Assembly (NCBI RefSeq): GCF_005222915.1
Contig: NZ_STFX01000006.1
Span: forward strand, 186,001-250,000
From: Rhizobium sp. FKL33
GTDB taxonomy: Bacteria; Pseudomonadota; Alphaproteobacteria; Rhizobiales; Rhizobiaceae
Direction of reading: 5' to 3'
Length of the DNA stretch: 64,000 nt
Below, piece after piece: positions 24,453 to 32,695 of this stretch. Under the pieces are notes generated by a model. That model had not been told where the DNA came from, made no database searches, and saw only the letters and a list, made by a program, of their open reading frames with translations. Made by a program: the position numbers and the translations under genes. The number at the start of each line of letters is the position of its first letter. The first letter of the stretch is position 1.

Positions 24453-25724
24453 ATGATGGCCACGACAGGAAACAGCGACGCCGTGAAATCTCCAGCGCGA
24501 ATTGGCGGCAGCGACATGAAGGTCGTCAGGGCGGGCTTCATTCCCTTGATGGACGCTTCAATTCTCATCGTCGCCGCAGAACTCGGTTTCGCCGAGAAAG
24601 AAGGCCTCCGCCTCGATCTGGCGCGTGACGTCTCCTGGGCCAATGTGCGGGACCGGCTGGCGTTTCGCCAGTTCGACGTCGCCCATATGCTCTCGCCGAT
24701 GCCCGTCGCCTCCATGTTGGGGCTGGGATCGAACCCCTCGCCGACCATCGCGCCCTTCTCCTTCGGCCGGGGCGGCAATGCGATCACTCTCTCCGCGCGC
24801 ATCTTTGAACGCATGAAAGCCGCAACGGGCCTGACCGACGACGCCGGCGCGCTGGCCAACGCCCGGGCGCTCGCATCGCTTCTCGCCGACATGCGGTCTC
24901 GGGGGGAGCCCGCCCCCACGCTCGGCATGACCTATCCGTTTTCGTCCCACAATTACGAATTCCGCTACTGGCTGGCGGCGGGCGGTATTCATCCCGATCG
25001 CGACGTCAAGCTGGTCGTGGTTCCTCCGCCTCTGACCTCGGATGCGCTGGCGGCAGGCGAAATCGATGGTTTCTGCGTTGGCGCGCCCTGGAATATGGTC
25101 GCATCCGAACGCGGCGCCGGGCGTATCGTCGCCGCCAAGCAGGACATCTGGCCGCTTGCGCCCGAAAAAGTGCTCGGCATGCGCCCCGATTGGGCCGAAG
25201 CCAACATCGACACCGTATGCCGACTGATCGTCGCGCTGGACCGGGCGGCGCGCTGGTGCGACGACACCGCCCATCATGACGAACTGGCGGAAATTCTGGC
25301 AGCTCCCGCCTATATCGCTGCGCCGAAAACCATCATCCGCCGCGTTCTCAGCGGCGAATTCAGTCTGGATGCTCAGGGCACGACCCGCGTCATCCCCGAT
25401 TATTTTCTGTTTCATCGTGGCGAGGCGAACCATCCGCGCCTTGATCAGGCAAGCTGGATCTACAGCCAGATGATCCGCTGGGGGCAGACGGAGTTCAGCG
25501 CCGAGGGCCTGATGCGGGCGCAAGGCGCCTTCCGCCCCGATCTCTACAAATTGGCGCTCGGCGCCGACGCCCTCGAGCCGCATGATGTCGATGAAGGCGA
25601 GGCCCATGGCTATGACGGCTTCATGGATGGCCAGCGCTTCGACCCGAACGACATCGAGGACTATGTGCAGCGCTTTTCAGTGCGCTCGAACGCGCAAGCC
25701 AAGACTGAAACCCATGAGGACTGA
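24453..25724 (+). CDS. nasS: Nitrate/nitrite sensor NasS (NrtA/CmpA family, cytoplasmic)
   Basis: 423 residues of the NrtA/CmpA binding-protein family with GFIPLMDASILIVAAELGFAE near residue 30 (partly quoted) and TYPFSSHNYEFRYWLAAGGI in the middle. Unlike nrtA 350 bp downstream it has no signal peptide, so it stays in the cytoplasm, as expected for NasS, the nitrate-responsive partner that sequesters NasT. It can start at either of two adjacent ATGs. The order nasT-nasS-transporter matches known alphaproteobacterial nas clusters. Confidence 0.9.
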   Translation: MMATTGNSDAVKSPARIGGSDMKVVRAGFIPLMDASILIVAAELGFAEKEGLRLDLARDVSWANVRDRLAFRQFDVAHMLSPMPVASMLGLGSNPSPTIAPFSFGRGGNAITLSARIFERMKAATGLTDDAGALANARALASLLADMRSRGEPAPTLGMTYPFSSHNYEFRYWLAAGGIHPDRDVKLVVVPPPLTSDALAAGEIDGFCVGAPWNMVASERGAGRIVAAKQDIWPLAPEKVLGMRPDWAEANIDTVCRLIVALDRAARWCDDTAHHDELAEILAAPAYIAAPKTIIRRVLSGEFSLDAQGTTRVIPDYFLFHRGEANHPRLDQASWIYSQMIRWGQTEFSAEGLMRAQGAFRPDLYKLALGADALEPHDVDEGEAHGYDGFMDGQRFDPNDIEDYVQRFSVRSNAQAKTETHED

Positions 25725-25871
25725 TGGAGTGCAATGCACAATCCGAGGGCATTTGCATGGAATGCGAGGCCGTTGAACGTGCAATGTCCTGCCTCTCGCA
25801 GCGATCGATGCGAAGGCCGCCGTCCTCGAAAACACCTATATCTGTAATGGCTTGATCAGCCCGCGTCTGAT

Positions 25872-25889
25872 TTGGCACGGCGCTTGCTT
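25872..25889 (+). promoter_or_regulatory. Sigma-54 promoter of the nrtABD-nirBD operon
   Basis: TTGGCACGGCGCTTGCTT matches the sigma-54 consensus TGGCACG-N4-TTGC fully at the conserved bases, with GG (25874-25875) and GC (25886-25887) ten bases apart. Transcription would start near 25899, leaving a leader of about 178 nt before nrtA. Activation by NtrC under nitrogen limitation is inferred. Confidence 0.85.
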
Positions 25890-25898
25890 GACAATGTT

Positions 25899-26076
25899 TG
25901 TCTGCGGTCAACGGCGACCAAGGACGGATGAGCGCCCTGTGTGGCGCAGATAACCATCAGACACCGACGTCGCAGGCTCTTTTGCCGTCCGGCTCCTCCC
26001 GCCCGGACCTGGCAGATCAGCACGCGGCGTTTTTTTGTTTTCCGAATTCCGTCGGACTCCAGAGGGACCAAGACCC
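25899..26076 (+). promoter_or_regulatory. Putative NasT-responsive antitermination leader of nrtA
   Basis: The ~178-nt leader holds a hairpin with a six-base loop AACGGC (25906-25919; A at loop 1 and G at loop 4, as in known ANTAR targets). A second hairpin with a six-base loop follows (25932-25947, stem GCGCC/GGCGC, loop CTGTGT, not matching A1/G4). After a GTCCGG/CCGGAC hairpin (25988-26009) comes GCACGCGGCG directly before T7 (26031-26037). That segment can pair with 25934-25943 in nine of ten positions, giving a terminator-like alternative that excludes the second hairpin. This fits NasT antitermination but has not been folded computationally. Confidence 0.6.
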
Positions 26077-27375
26077 ATGACGAAGAATACAGGAATGACC
26101 ATCAGCCGGCGTCGGATCCTCAAGGCCGGCTCTGCAGCCGCCCTCCTCGGCGCCGTGCGCCTTGCTTTCCCGTCTGGCGCATTCGCCGCATCATCCGGAC
26201 CTGAGGTCACGGGCGTCAAGCTCGGTTTCATCGCGCTCACCGACGCAGCCCCGCTGATCATCGCCAAGGAGAAGGGCCTGTTCGAAAAGCATGGCCTGCC
26301 GGATGTGGAGGTGTTGAAACAGGCTTCCTGGGGCGCCACCCGCGACAATCTCGTGCTCGGCGGCGAGGCCAACGGCATCGACGGCGCGCATATCCTGACG
26401 CCGATGCCCTATCTCATCTCCACCGGCAAGGTGACCCAAAACAAAGTGCCGGTGCCAATGTCGATCATCGCCCGCCTCAATCTCGACAGCCAGGGCATAT
26501 CGGTCGCAAAGGAATATGCCGACACCGGCGTCCAGCTCGATGCGTCCAAACTGAAGGAGGCTTTCGCGGCCAAGAAGGCGGCTGGCGGCGAGGTCAAGGT
26601 CGCAATGACCTTCCCCGGCGGCACGCACGACCTCTGGATCCGCTACTGGCTCGCCGCCGGCGGCATCGATCCGGACAAGGACGTCTCCACCATCGTCGTG
26701 CCGCCGCCGCAGATGGTCGCCAATATGAAGGTCGGCAATATGGACGCCTTCTGCGTCGGGGAGCCCTGGAACGAGCAACTCGTCAATCAGGGCATCGGCT
26801 TTACCGCCTGCACCACCGGCGAACTCTGGAAGGGCCATCCAGAAAAGGCGCTGGCGCTCCGCTCCGACTGGATCGAAAAACACCCGAACGCGACCAAGGC
26901 GCTGATGATGGCCGTGATGGAAGCCCAGATCTGGGCCGACAGCATGGACAACAAGGAAGAACTCTCGACCATTCTCGGCAAGCGCCAGTGGTTCAACGTG
27001 CCGCCCAAGGATGTCGCCGGCCGCCTCAAGGGCACGATCAATTACGGCAATGGCCGCGTCCTCGAAAACACCGGGCTCGAGATGAAGTTCTGGAAGGACC
27101 ACGCCTCCTATCCCTTCAAGAGCCATGACGCCTGGTTCCTGACCGAAAATGTCCGCTGGGGCAAATTCGCGCCCGACACCGATATCAAGGCTTTGGTCGA
27201 CAAGGTCAACCGCGAGGACATCTGGCGCGCCGCCGCCAAGGACCTCGGCGTCGCCACAGCCGACATCCCCGCATCGACATCGCGCGGCAAGGAGACATTC
27301 TTCGATGGCAAGGTCTTCGATCCGGAAAATCCGCAGGCCTATCTCGACAGCCTGATCATCAAAGCCAGCGCGTGA
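26077..27375 (+). CDS. nrtA: Nitrate ABC transporter substrate-binding protein
   Basis: 432 residues from the ATG at 26077 (AGAGGG upstream). The N-terminus has a twin-arginine signal: SRRRILKAGS, a hydrophobic stretch, then PSGAFA. The mature part is NrtA/CmpA-like, with VTGVKLGFIALTDAAPLIIA, the TFPGGTHDLWIRYWLAAGGID segment and FCVGEPWNEQLVNQG. It is exported folded and captures nitrate or nitrite for NrtBD. It is preceded by the sigma-54 promoter and leader and followed by an 11-bp stem-loop. Confidence 0.93.
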   Translation: MTKNTGMTISRRRILKAGSAAALLGAVRLAFPSGAFAASSGPEVTGVKLGFIALTDAAPLIIAKEKGLFEKHGLPDVEVLKQASWGATRDNLVLGGEANGIDGAHILTPMPYLISTGKVTQNKVPVPMSIIARLNLDSQGISVAKEYADTGVQLDASKLKEAFAAKKAAGGEVKVAMTFPGGTHDLWIRYWLAAGGIDPDKDVSTIVVPPPQMVANMKVGNMDAFCVGEPWNEQLVNQGIGFTACTTGELWKGHPEKALALRSDWIEKHPNATKALMMAVMEAQIWADSMDNKEELSTILGKRQWFNVPPKDVAGRLKGTINYGNGRVLENTGLEMKFWKDHASYPFKSHDAWFLTENVRWGKFAPDTDIKALVDKVNREDIWRAAAKDLGVATADIPASTSRGKETFFDGKVFDPENPQAYLDSLIIKASA

Positions 27376-27382
27376 TGCAGTT

Positions 27383-27412
27383 TCGCCCTTCGCTCCTTGC
27401 TGCGAAGGGCGA
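27383..27412 (+). promoter_or_regulatory. Stem-loop between nrtA and nrtB
   Basis: A perfect 11-bp stem (27383-27393 with 27402-27412; core GCCCTTCGC / GCGAAGGGC, 8-nt loop) follows the nrtA stop. No T-run follows, so it is more likely an RNA-stabilising or attenuating element inside the operon than a full terminator. Confidence 0.7.
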
Positions 27413-27451
27413 CGCCGCACCGGCCGACATCGCTCGAACGAGGACCAAACC

Positions 27452-28354
27452 ATGACTGCCACCGCTCGAAAAAGCACTCCTGAACCGGCTGCGGCCTCCC
27501 TCGCCGCCAAAAGCGGCGCGGCCGTCGTTCGGATGACCCCGCCCTCAGCGCGCCGTTTCAAGCTGGCGCCCACCATCAGATCGGTTTCGCATTCGGTTCT
27601 GCCGCCGCTTGTCGTGCTGATCGCGCTCCTGGGCCTGTGGCAGATCCTCTGTTCCGGCCCGGGCGCGACGCTTCCGCCGCCATCCCAGGTCTGGATCGAC
27701 AGCTATGATCTGATCGCCTATCCATTTTTCGATTATGGCTCGCAGGACATCGGCCTCGCCTGGCGCGTGCTGATCTCGCTGCAGCGCGTCGCGGTCGGCT
27801 TCGGGCTTGCGGCCATTGTCGGCGTGTTTCTCGGCGCCGTTGTCGGTCAATCGGTCTGGGCCATGCGGGGTCTCGATCCGATCTTCCAGATCCTGCGCAC
27901 TGTGCCGCCGCTTGCCTGGCTGCCGCTGTCTCTTGCGGCCTTTCAGAATTCCAATCCCTCGGCGATCTTCGTGATCTTCATCACCTCGATCTGGCCCGTC
28001 ATCATCAACACGGCCGTCGGCGTGCGCAACATCCCCGACGATTATCGCAACATTGCCCGCGTGCTCCGGCTCAATCCGCTGGAATTCTTCTTCAAGATCA
28101 TGATTCCGGCCGCAGCCCCCTACATCTTCACCGGCTTGCGGATCGGCGTCGGCCTGTCCTGGCTCGCCATCGTCGCAGCCGAAATGCTGACCGGCGGCGT
28201 CGGCATCGGCTTCTTCATCTGGGATGCGTGGAATTCCTCCCGCCTCTCCGACATCATCGTGGCGCTCGCCTATATCGGCGTGACCGGCTTCGTCCTCGAC
28301 AAGCTCGTCGCCCTCGTCGGCAGCGTCGTCACCCGCGGCACCGCCAAGAACTGA
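27452..28354 (+). CDS. nrtB: Nitrate ABC transporter permease
   Basis: 300 residues: a ~55-residue cytoplasmic N-terminus, then about six helices. The EAA loop region is around YRNIARVLRLNPLEFFFKI. PSQVW and RTVPPLAWLPLSL are typical of NrtB/SsuC-type permeases. The gene is 12 bp upstream of the ATPase gene. It forms the inner-membrane channel for nitrate/nitrite. Confidence 0.92.
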   Translation: MTATARKSTPEPAAASLAAKSGAAVVRMTPPSARRFKLAPTIRSVSHSVLPPLVVLIALLGLWQILCSGPGATLPPPSQVWIDSYDLIAYPFFDYGSQDIGLAWRVLISLQRVAVGFGLAAIVGVFLGAVVGQSVWAMRGLDPIFQILRTVPPLAWLPLSLAAFQNSNPSAIFVIFITSIWPVIINTAVGVRNIPDDYRNIARVLRLNPLEFFFKIMIPAAAPYIFTGLRIGVGLSWLAIVAAEMLTGGVGIGFFIWDAWNSSRLSDIIVALAYIGVTGFVLDKLVALVGSVVTRGTAKN

Positions 28355-28366
28355 GGAGACGAGCCC

Positions 28367-29164
28367 ATGACCGCCTATCTCAAGATCGACCATATCGACA
28401 AAAGTTTCGAACGCGGCGGCGCCCGCACGGATGTGCTCAAGGACGTGACGCTGACCATCGATAAAGGCGAATTCGTCTCGATCATTGGCCATTCCGGCTG
28501 CGGAAAGTCGACCCTTCTCAACCTGATCGCCGGATTGACGCGGGTCACGGCGGGAGCGGTGCTCTTGGAAAACCAGGAGGTCAACGCGCCCGGTCCCGAG
28601 CGCGCCGTCGTTTTCCAAAACCATTCTTTGCTGCCCTGGCTGACGGTCTATGAGAACGTCAATCTCGCTGTGTCCAAGGTCTTCGCCGGCAAGAAGAGCA
28701 AGGCCGAAAAGCATGATTGGGTGATGCGCAATCTCGACCTCGTGCAGATGGCGCATGCGAAAGACAAGCGGCCCGCCGAAATCTCCGGCGGCATGAAGCA
28801 GCGTGTGGGCATTGCCCGGGCGCTGGCCATGGAGCCAAAAATCCTGTTGCTCGACGAGCCCTTCGGCGCGTTGGACGCGCTCACCCGAGCTCATCTGCAG
28901 GATGCGGTGATGGAGATCCACTCCCGGCTCGGCAATACGATGATCATGATCACCCATGACGTCGACGAGGCCGTGCTCCTGTCTGATCGCATCGTCATGA
29001 TGACCAACGGCCCCGCCGCCCGCATCGGCGAGATTCTGGACGTCCCGATCCCGCGTCCACGCGACCGCATCGCGCTCGCCGCCGACCGAACCTATCTCAA
29101 ATCCCGCGAAGCCGTGTTGAAGTTCCTCTACGAACGTCACCGCTTCGTCGAAGCTGCGGAGTAA
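28367..29164 (+). CDS. nrtD: Nitrate ABC transporter ATP-binding protein
   Basis: 265 residues, the short single-domain ATPase (NrtD type, lacking the NrtA-like C-terminal domain of NrtC). It has Walker A GHSGCGKST, signature ISGGMKQR and Walker B ILLLDEPFGALD. The H-loop is in MIMITHDVDEAVLLSDR. It starts 12 bp after nrtB and ends 5 bp before nirB, so transport and reduction of nitrite are co-expressed. Confidence 0.92.
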   Translation: MTAYLKIDHIDKSFERGGARTDVLKDVTLTIDKGEFVSIIGHSGCGKSTLLNLIAGLTRVTAGAVLLENQEVNAPGPERAVVFQNHSLLPWLTVYENVNLAVSKVFAGKKSKAEKHDWVMRNLDLVQMAHAKDKRPAEISGGMKQRVGIARALAMEPKILLLDEPFGALDALTRAHLQDAVMEIHSRLGNTMIMITHDVDEAVLLSDRIVMMTNGPAARIGEILDVPIPRPRDRIALAADRTYLKSREAVLKFLYERHRFVEAAE

Positions 29165-29169
29165 TCACC

Positions 29170-31617
29170 ATGGCGCAAAAACTTGTGATCATCGGCAATG
29201 GCATGGCCCCCGGCCGCATGCTGGAGGAGCTGTTCGAAAAAGCCCCGGGCCTGTTCGACGTGACCATTTTCAACGCCGAGCCGCGCGTCAATTACGACCG
29301 CATCATGCTTTCGCCGGTTCTCTCCGGCGAAAAGGCCTATGAGGACATCGTCATCCATAATGACGACTGGTACGCCGCCCATGGCGTGACCCTCCACAAG
29401 GGCGCGAAAGTCACCCAGATCGACCGCCACGCCAAGACAGTCACCACCGCCAATGGCGTGACGGCGCCTTATGACAAACTCGTTATCGCCACGGGTTCGC
29501 TGCCCTTCATCATCCCGGTTCCCGGCCATCAATTGCCCGGCGTACTGGCTTACCGCGACCTCGACGACGTCGAGAAGATGCTGGAGATCGCCAAGGGCAA
29601 AGGGCGCGCGATCGTCATCGGCGCCGGGCTTCTCGGGCTTGAGGCCGCCTACGGCCTGAAGCGCCAGGGCATGGAGGTCACAGTCATCCATCTGATGCCG
29701 ACGATCATGGAGCGGCAGCTCGACCCGGCTGCGGCCTATCTGCTCGAAAAGGCGCTTACCGAGCGCGGCATCGAGATCATCACCAAGGCCAACACCAGGC
29801 AGATCCTCGGCGCGGAAAAGGTCGAAGGCATCGAGCTGGAAGATGGTCGCGTCATCTCGGGCGACATGGTGGTGATGGCGGTCGGCATCCGTCCGGCATC
29901 GAGCCTCGCCAAGGAGGCAGGTCTCGCCGTCAACCGCGGCATTGTCGTCGATGACGGCATGATGACATCGGACCCCAACATCTTCGCGCTCGGCGAATGC
30001 GCCGAACATCGCGGGACGTGCTATGGCCTGGTTGCGCCGCTCTATGAGGCGGCTCGGGTTCTGGCCGATCGGCTCACCGACGGTTCATCCGAATATCATG
30101 GCTCCGTCGTCAACACGAAGCTCAAGGTCACCGGCATCAACCTGTTCTCCGCCGGCGACTTCGCGGAGGCGCCCGATCGGGAAGAGATCGTGCTGCGGGA
30201 CGCCTCGGCAGGAGTCTACAAACGCCTCGTGCTCAAGGACAACAAGATCCTCGGCGCCGTGCTCTATGGCGATACTGCGGATGGCTCCTGGTTCTTCGAC
30301 CTGATGAAGCGCGGAACCGACGTTTCAACTATGCGCGAAACCCTGATCTTCGGCCAGTCCTTCCAGGGGGGCGCTCCGCTGGACCCTATGGCGGCCGTTG
30401 CAGCCTTGCCGGATGATGCGGAAATCTGCGGCTGCAACGGCGTATGCAAGGGCAAGATCACCTCGGCGATCACGGCCAAGGGCCTGACGACGCTCGACGG
30501 CGTCCGCGCCCACACCAAGGCCTCCGCCTCCTGCGGCAATTGCACCGGCCTTGTCGAACAGCTGATGTCGCTGACATTGGGTGACGCCTATAACCCCGCC
30601 GCTGTGACGCCGATGTGCGCCTGCACCGAACTCGGCCATGACGATGTCCGCCGCCTGATCAAGGCCAAAAGTCTGAAGACCATTCCCGCCGTCATGCAGG
30701 AACTGGAGTGGAAAACCTCCTGCGGCTGCGCCAAATGCCGGCCGGCGCTCAACTACTATCTCGTCTGCGATTGGCCCGACGAATACGCCGATGACTATCA
30801 GTCGCGGTTCGTCAATGAGCGCGTTCACGCCAATATCCAGAAGGACGGCACCTATTCGGTGGTTCCGCGGATGTGGGGCGGCGTGACCAACGCGGCCGAA
30901 CTGCGCGCCATCGCCGATGTGGTCGACAAGTTCGAGATACCGCTGGTGAAGGTCACCGGTGGCCAGCGCATCGATCTCCTGGGCATCGAGAAGGAAGATC
31001 TGCCCGCCGTCTGGGCCGACCTCGGCAAAGCCGGCTTCGTCTCGGGCCAGGCCTACGCCAAGGGCCTGCGCACGGTGAAGACCTGTGTCGGCGAACAATG
31101 GTGCCGCTTCGGAACGCAGGATTCGACAGGGCTCGGCATCCGCATCGAAAAATTCATGTGGGGCTCCTGGACGCCGGCCAAGCTCAAGCTTGCCGTCTCG
31201 GGCTGTCCGCGCAACTGCGCGGAAGCGACCTGCAAGGATATCGGCGTCATCTGCGTGGATTCCGGCTTCGAGATCCATTTCGCCGGCGCCGCCGGGCTCG
31301 ACATCAAGGGCACCGATGTTCTCGGCCTCGTGAAGACGGAAGACGAGGCGCTGGAGCATATCGTGGCGCTGACGCAGATGTATCGCGAACAGGCGCGCTA
31401 TCTCGAACGCATCTACAAATGGGCCAAGCGCATCGGCCATGACGAGATCCGCCGGCAGATCATGGAGGATCACGACAAGCGGCGCGCCTATTTCGACCGC
31501 TTCGTCTTCAGCCAGAAGTTCGCCCAGGTCGATCCCTGGTCGGAGCGCGTCTCCGGCAAGGACAAGCACGAGTTCAAGCCGATGGCGACCATCGGCTTCC
31601 ATCAGGCGGCGGAGTGA
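29170..31617 (+). CDS. nirB: Assimilatory nitrite reductase large subunit
   Basis: 815 residues. Residues 1 to about 330 form the FAD/NAD(P)H reductase module (IGNGMAPGRMLEEL near residue 5). Next are two BFD-like [2Fe-2S] regions with CGCNGVCKG...CGNC and CACTELGH...CGCAKC. The ferredoxin-sulfite/nitrite reductase domains with the siroheme-[4Fe-4S] ligands are in TCVGEQWCRF and SGCPRNCAEATCKDIG. It reduces nitrite to ammonium with NAD(P)H in the cytoplasm. It sits between nrtD and nirD; siroheme would come from the cysG-type gene downstream. Confidence 0.95.
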   Translation: MAQKLVIIGNGMAPGRMLEELFEKAPGLFDVTIFNAEPRVNYDRIMLSPVLSGEKAYEDIVIHNDDWYAAHGVTLHKGAKVTQIDRHAKTVTTANGVTAPYDKLVIATGSLPFIIPVPGHQLPGVLAYRDLDDVEKMLEIAKGKGRAIVIGAGLLGLEAAYGLKRQGMEVTVIHLMPTIMERQLDPAAAYLLEKALTERGIEIITKANTRQILGAEKVEGIELEDGRVISGDMVVMAVGIRPASSLAKEAGLAVNRGIVVDDGMMTSDPNIFALGECAEHRGTCYGLVAPLYEAARVLADRLTDGSSEYHGSVVNTKLKVTGINLFSAGDFAEAPDREEIVLRDASAGVYKRLVLKDNKILGAVLYGDTADGSWFFDLMKRGTDVSTMRETLIFGQSFQGGAPLDPMAAVAALPDDAEICGCNGVCKGKITSAITAKGLTTLDGVRAHTKASASCGNCTGLVEQLMSLTLGDAYNPAAVTPMCACTELGHDDVRRLIKAKSLKTIPAVMQELEWKTSCGCAKCRPALNYYLVCDWPDEYADDYQSRFVNERVHANIQKDGTYSVVPRMWGGVTNAAELRAIADVVDKFEIPLVKVTGGQRIDLLGIEKEDLPAVWADLGKAGFVSGQAYAKGLRTVKTCVGEQWCRFGTQDSTGLGIRIEKFMWGSWTPAKLKLAVSGCPRNCAEATCKDIGVICVDSGFEIHFAGAAGLDIKGTDVLGLVKTEDEALEHIVALTQMYREQARYLERIYKWAKRIGHDEIRRQIMEDHDKRRAYFDRFVFSQKFAQVDPWSERVSGKDKHEFKPMATIGFHQAAE

Positions 31618-31621
31618 GATC

Positions 31622-31957
31622 ATGGACAGCAACTGGATCGCAATCGGCCATATCGACGACATTCCGCTGCGCGGCGCCCGCTGTGTGAAGACGCCGCAAG
31701 GCAAGATCGCCGTCTTCCGCACCGCTGAAAACGAGGTCTTCGCCATCGACGATCATTGCCCGCACAAAGGCGGGCCGCTCAGCCAGGGCATCGTGCATGG
31801 CAAATCCGTCACCTGCCCGCTGCACAACTGGGTGATTTCGCTTGAAAGCGGCCAAGCGCTCGGCGCGGATGACGGCGCGGTCCGCACCATGCCGGTGCGC
31901 AACGTCGACGGACGTCTGTCGATCCGACTTACGCCCGTGATGATGGCGGCGGAATAA
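31622..31957 (+). CDS. nirD: Nitrite reductase small subunit
   Basis: 111 residues from the ATG at 31622, 4 bp after nirB with GGAGTGAG as the binding site. It is a Rieske-fold small subunit, with the CPH...CPLH cluster-binding motif retained (CPHKGGPLSQG, TCPLHNW), so it may hold a [2Fe-2S] cluster, unlike some NirD proteins that lack it. It completes the NirBD enzyme. The opposite-strand hicB gene ends 2 bp downstream. Confidence 0.93.
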   Translation: MDSNWIAIGHIDDIPLRGARCVKTPQGKIAVFRTAENEVFAIDDHCPHKGGPLSQGIVHGKSVTCPLHNWVISLESGQALGADDGAVRTMPVRNVDGRLSIRLTPVMMAAE

Positions 31958-31959
31958 TG

Positions 31960-32370
31960 TCAGCTCGCCGCCTCGATCTCTTTGCGGGCGCAACTGGCGA
32001 GGAAGGCAGAACGCGTCAGCCCGCGCCGCGCCGCCGTCTCGTCGATGGCTCTCAACGTACCCGCTTCAAACGTGACATTGGCGCGCACGATGCGGCTGTC
32101 ATCCTCGATCAGTGGAATGCGGATCAGAAACGCGCCCTCGCCCAGCTCCTCACGCACATCATCGCGCGCCAGGATCGCCTCCAGGGACGAGGCTTCAGGC
32201 AAGACTTCGTCCTCCGCCCAGAGTTGCAGCGCCTCGATGGCGTTGCCGATAATGTCCGCCTCCTCGTCCGCCGCCGAGAACACCTGCGGAAGATCAGGGA
32301 ATGCGATCCCGAACGCCGATTGCGGGTCTTTGTGAACGAGGGCGAAATAGCTGCGCATGGTCATATCCAT
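31960..32370 (-). CDS. hicB: HicB family antitoxin
   Basis: 136 residues. The N-terminal HicB partial RNase H-like fold (YFALVHKD...AFGIAFPDLPQVFSAADEEAD) neutralises HicA. The C-terminal ribbon-helix-helix DNA-binding region (NVTFEAGTLRAIDETAARRGLTRSAFL, partly quoted) represses the operon. The start codon lies within the last codons of hicA, overlapping by 10 bp. The pair lies on the opposite strand between nirD and nasA. Confidence 0.88.
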   Translation of the reverse strand: MDMTMRSYFALVHKDPQSAFGIAFPDLPQVFSAADEEADIIGNAIEALQLWAEDEVLPEASSLEAILARDDVREELGEGAFLIRIPLIEDDSRIVRANVTFEAGTLRAIDETAARRGLTRSAFLASCARKEIEAAS

Positions 32371-32543
32371 CCTGCCTGCCGGGCAATGCTGCGCGCAGTG
32401 CCGATGGGCAGGTCCTTCTTGGGGTGGGGAACGATGACGGTTCGACCGTCCTTGCGGAACTTGTGGTGCGATCCCTTGACCGCCACCAGCTCGAAACCGT
32501 CATCCTTGAGACGCTGGATGATCTTTCGGCTGTCGCACTCCAT
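32361..32543 (-). CDS. hicA: HicA family mRNA interferase toxin
   Basis: 60 residues, the usual HicA length, of the dsRBD-like fold. The catalytic His is in the GSHHKFRKDG motif, followed by VIVPHPKKDLPIGTARSIARQAG. As the toxin of a type II pair it cleaves mRNA in a ribosome-independent way unless bound by HicB. It precedes and overlaps hicB. An AT-rich stretch just upstream (about 32555-32585) probably holds the promoter. Confidence 0.88.
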   Translation of the reverse strand: MECDSRKIIQRLKDDGFELVAVKGSHHKFRKDGRTVIVPHPKKDLPIGTARSIARQAGWI

Positions 32544-32695
32544 GAATTCCCCTTCTGATGCGCATATATATACACACGAATATGGCCTGACGCAACTGTC
32601 GCATTTTGCTCGGCCGGTCGTGACCGGGCGATGCCGTCATTCCGACCCGATCTCCTCCGTTGAGGGTGAGATACCTGGCACGGCAGGAGGCTTTC
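32544..32695 (+). promoter_or_regulatory. Divergent region between hicA and nasA
   Basis: 152 bp without a gene. It holds an AT-rich tract (TATATATACACACGAATATG, about 32563-32584), suited to the hicAB promoter, and an inverted repeat CCGGTC-gt-GACCGG at 32614-32627. AGGAGG precedes the nasA ATG. I see no sigma-54 site here. Confidence 0.45.

Noticed and set aside
27545-29140. A 531-codon minus-strand frame over nrtB and nrtD.
   Set aside because: Antisense to two clear ABC transporter genes; acidic/His-rich low-complexity composition typical of shadow frames.
32641-32690. Possible second copy of the intergenic palindromic element.
   Set aside because: Only a short GATCTCCTCCGTTGAGGGTGA stretch vaguely resembles one arm; no second arm.
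32676-32692. TGGCAC upstream of nasA as a sigma-54 site.
   Set aside because: No GC at the required ten-base spacing; it overlaps the ribosome-binding site.
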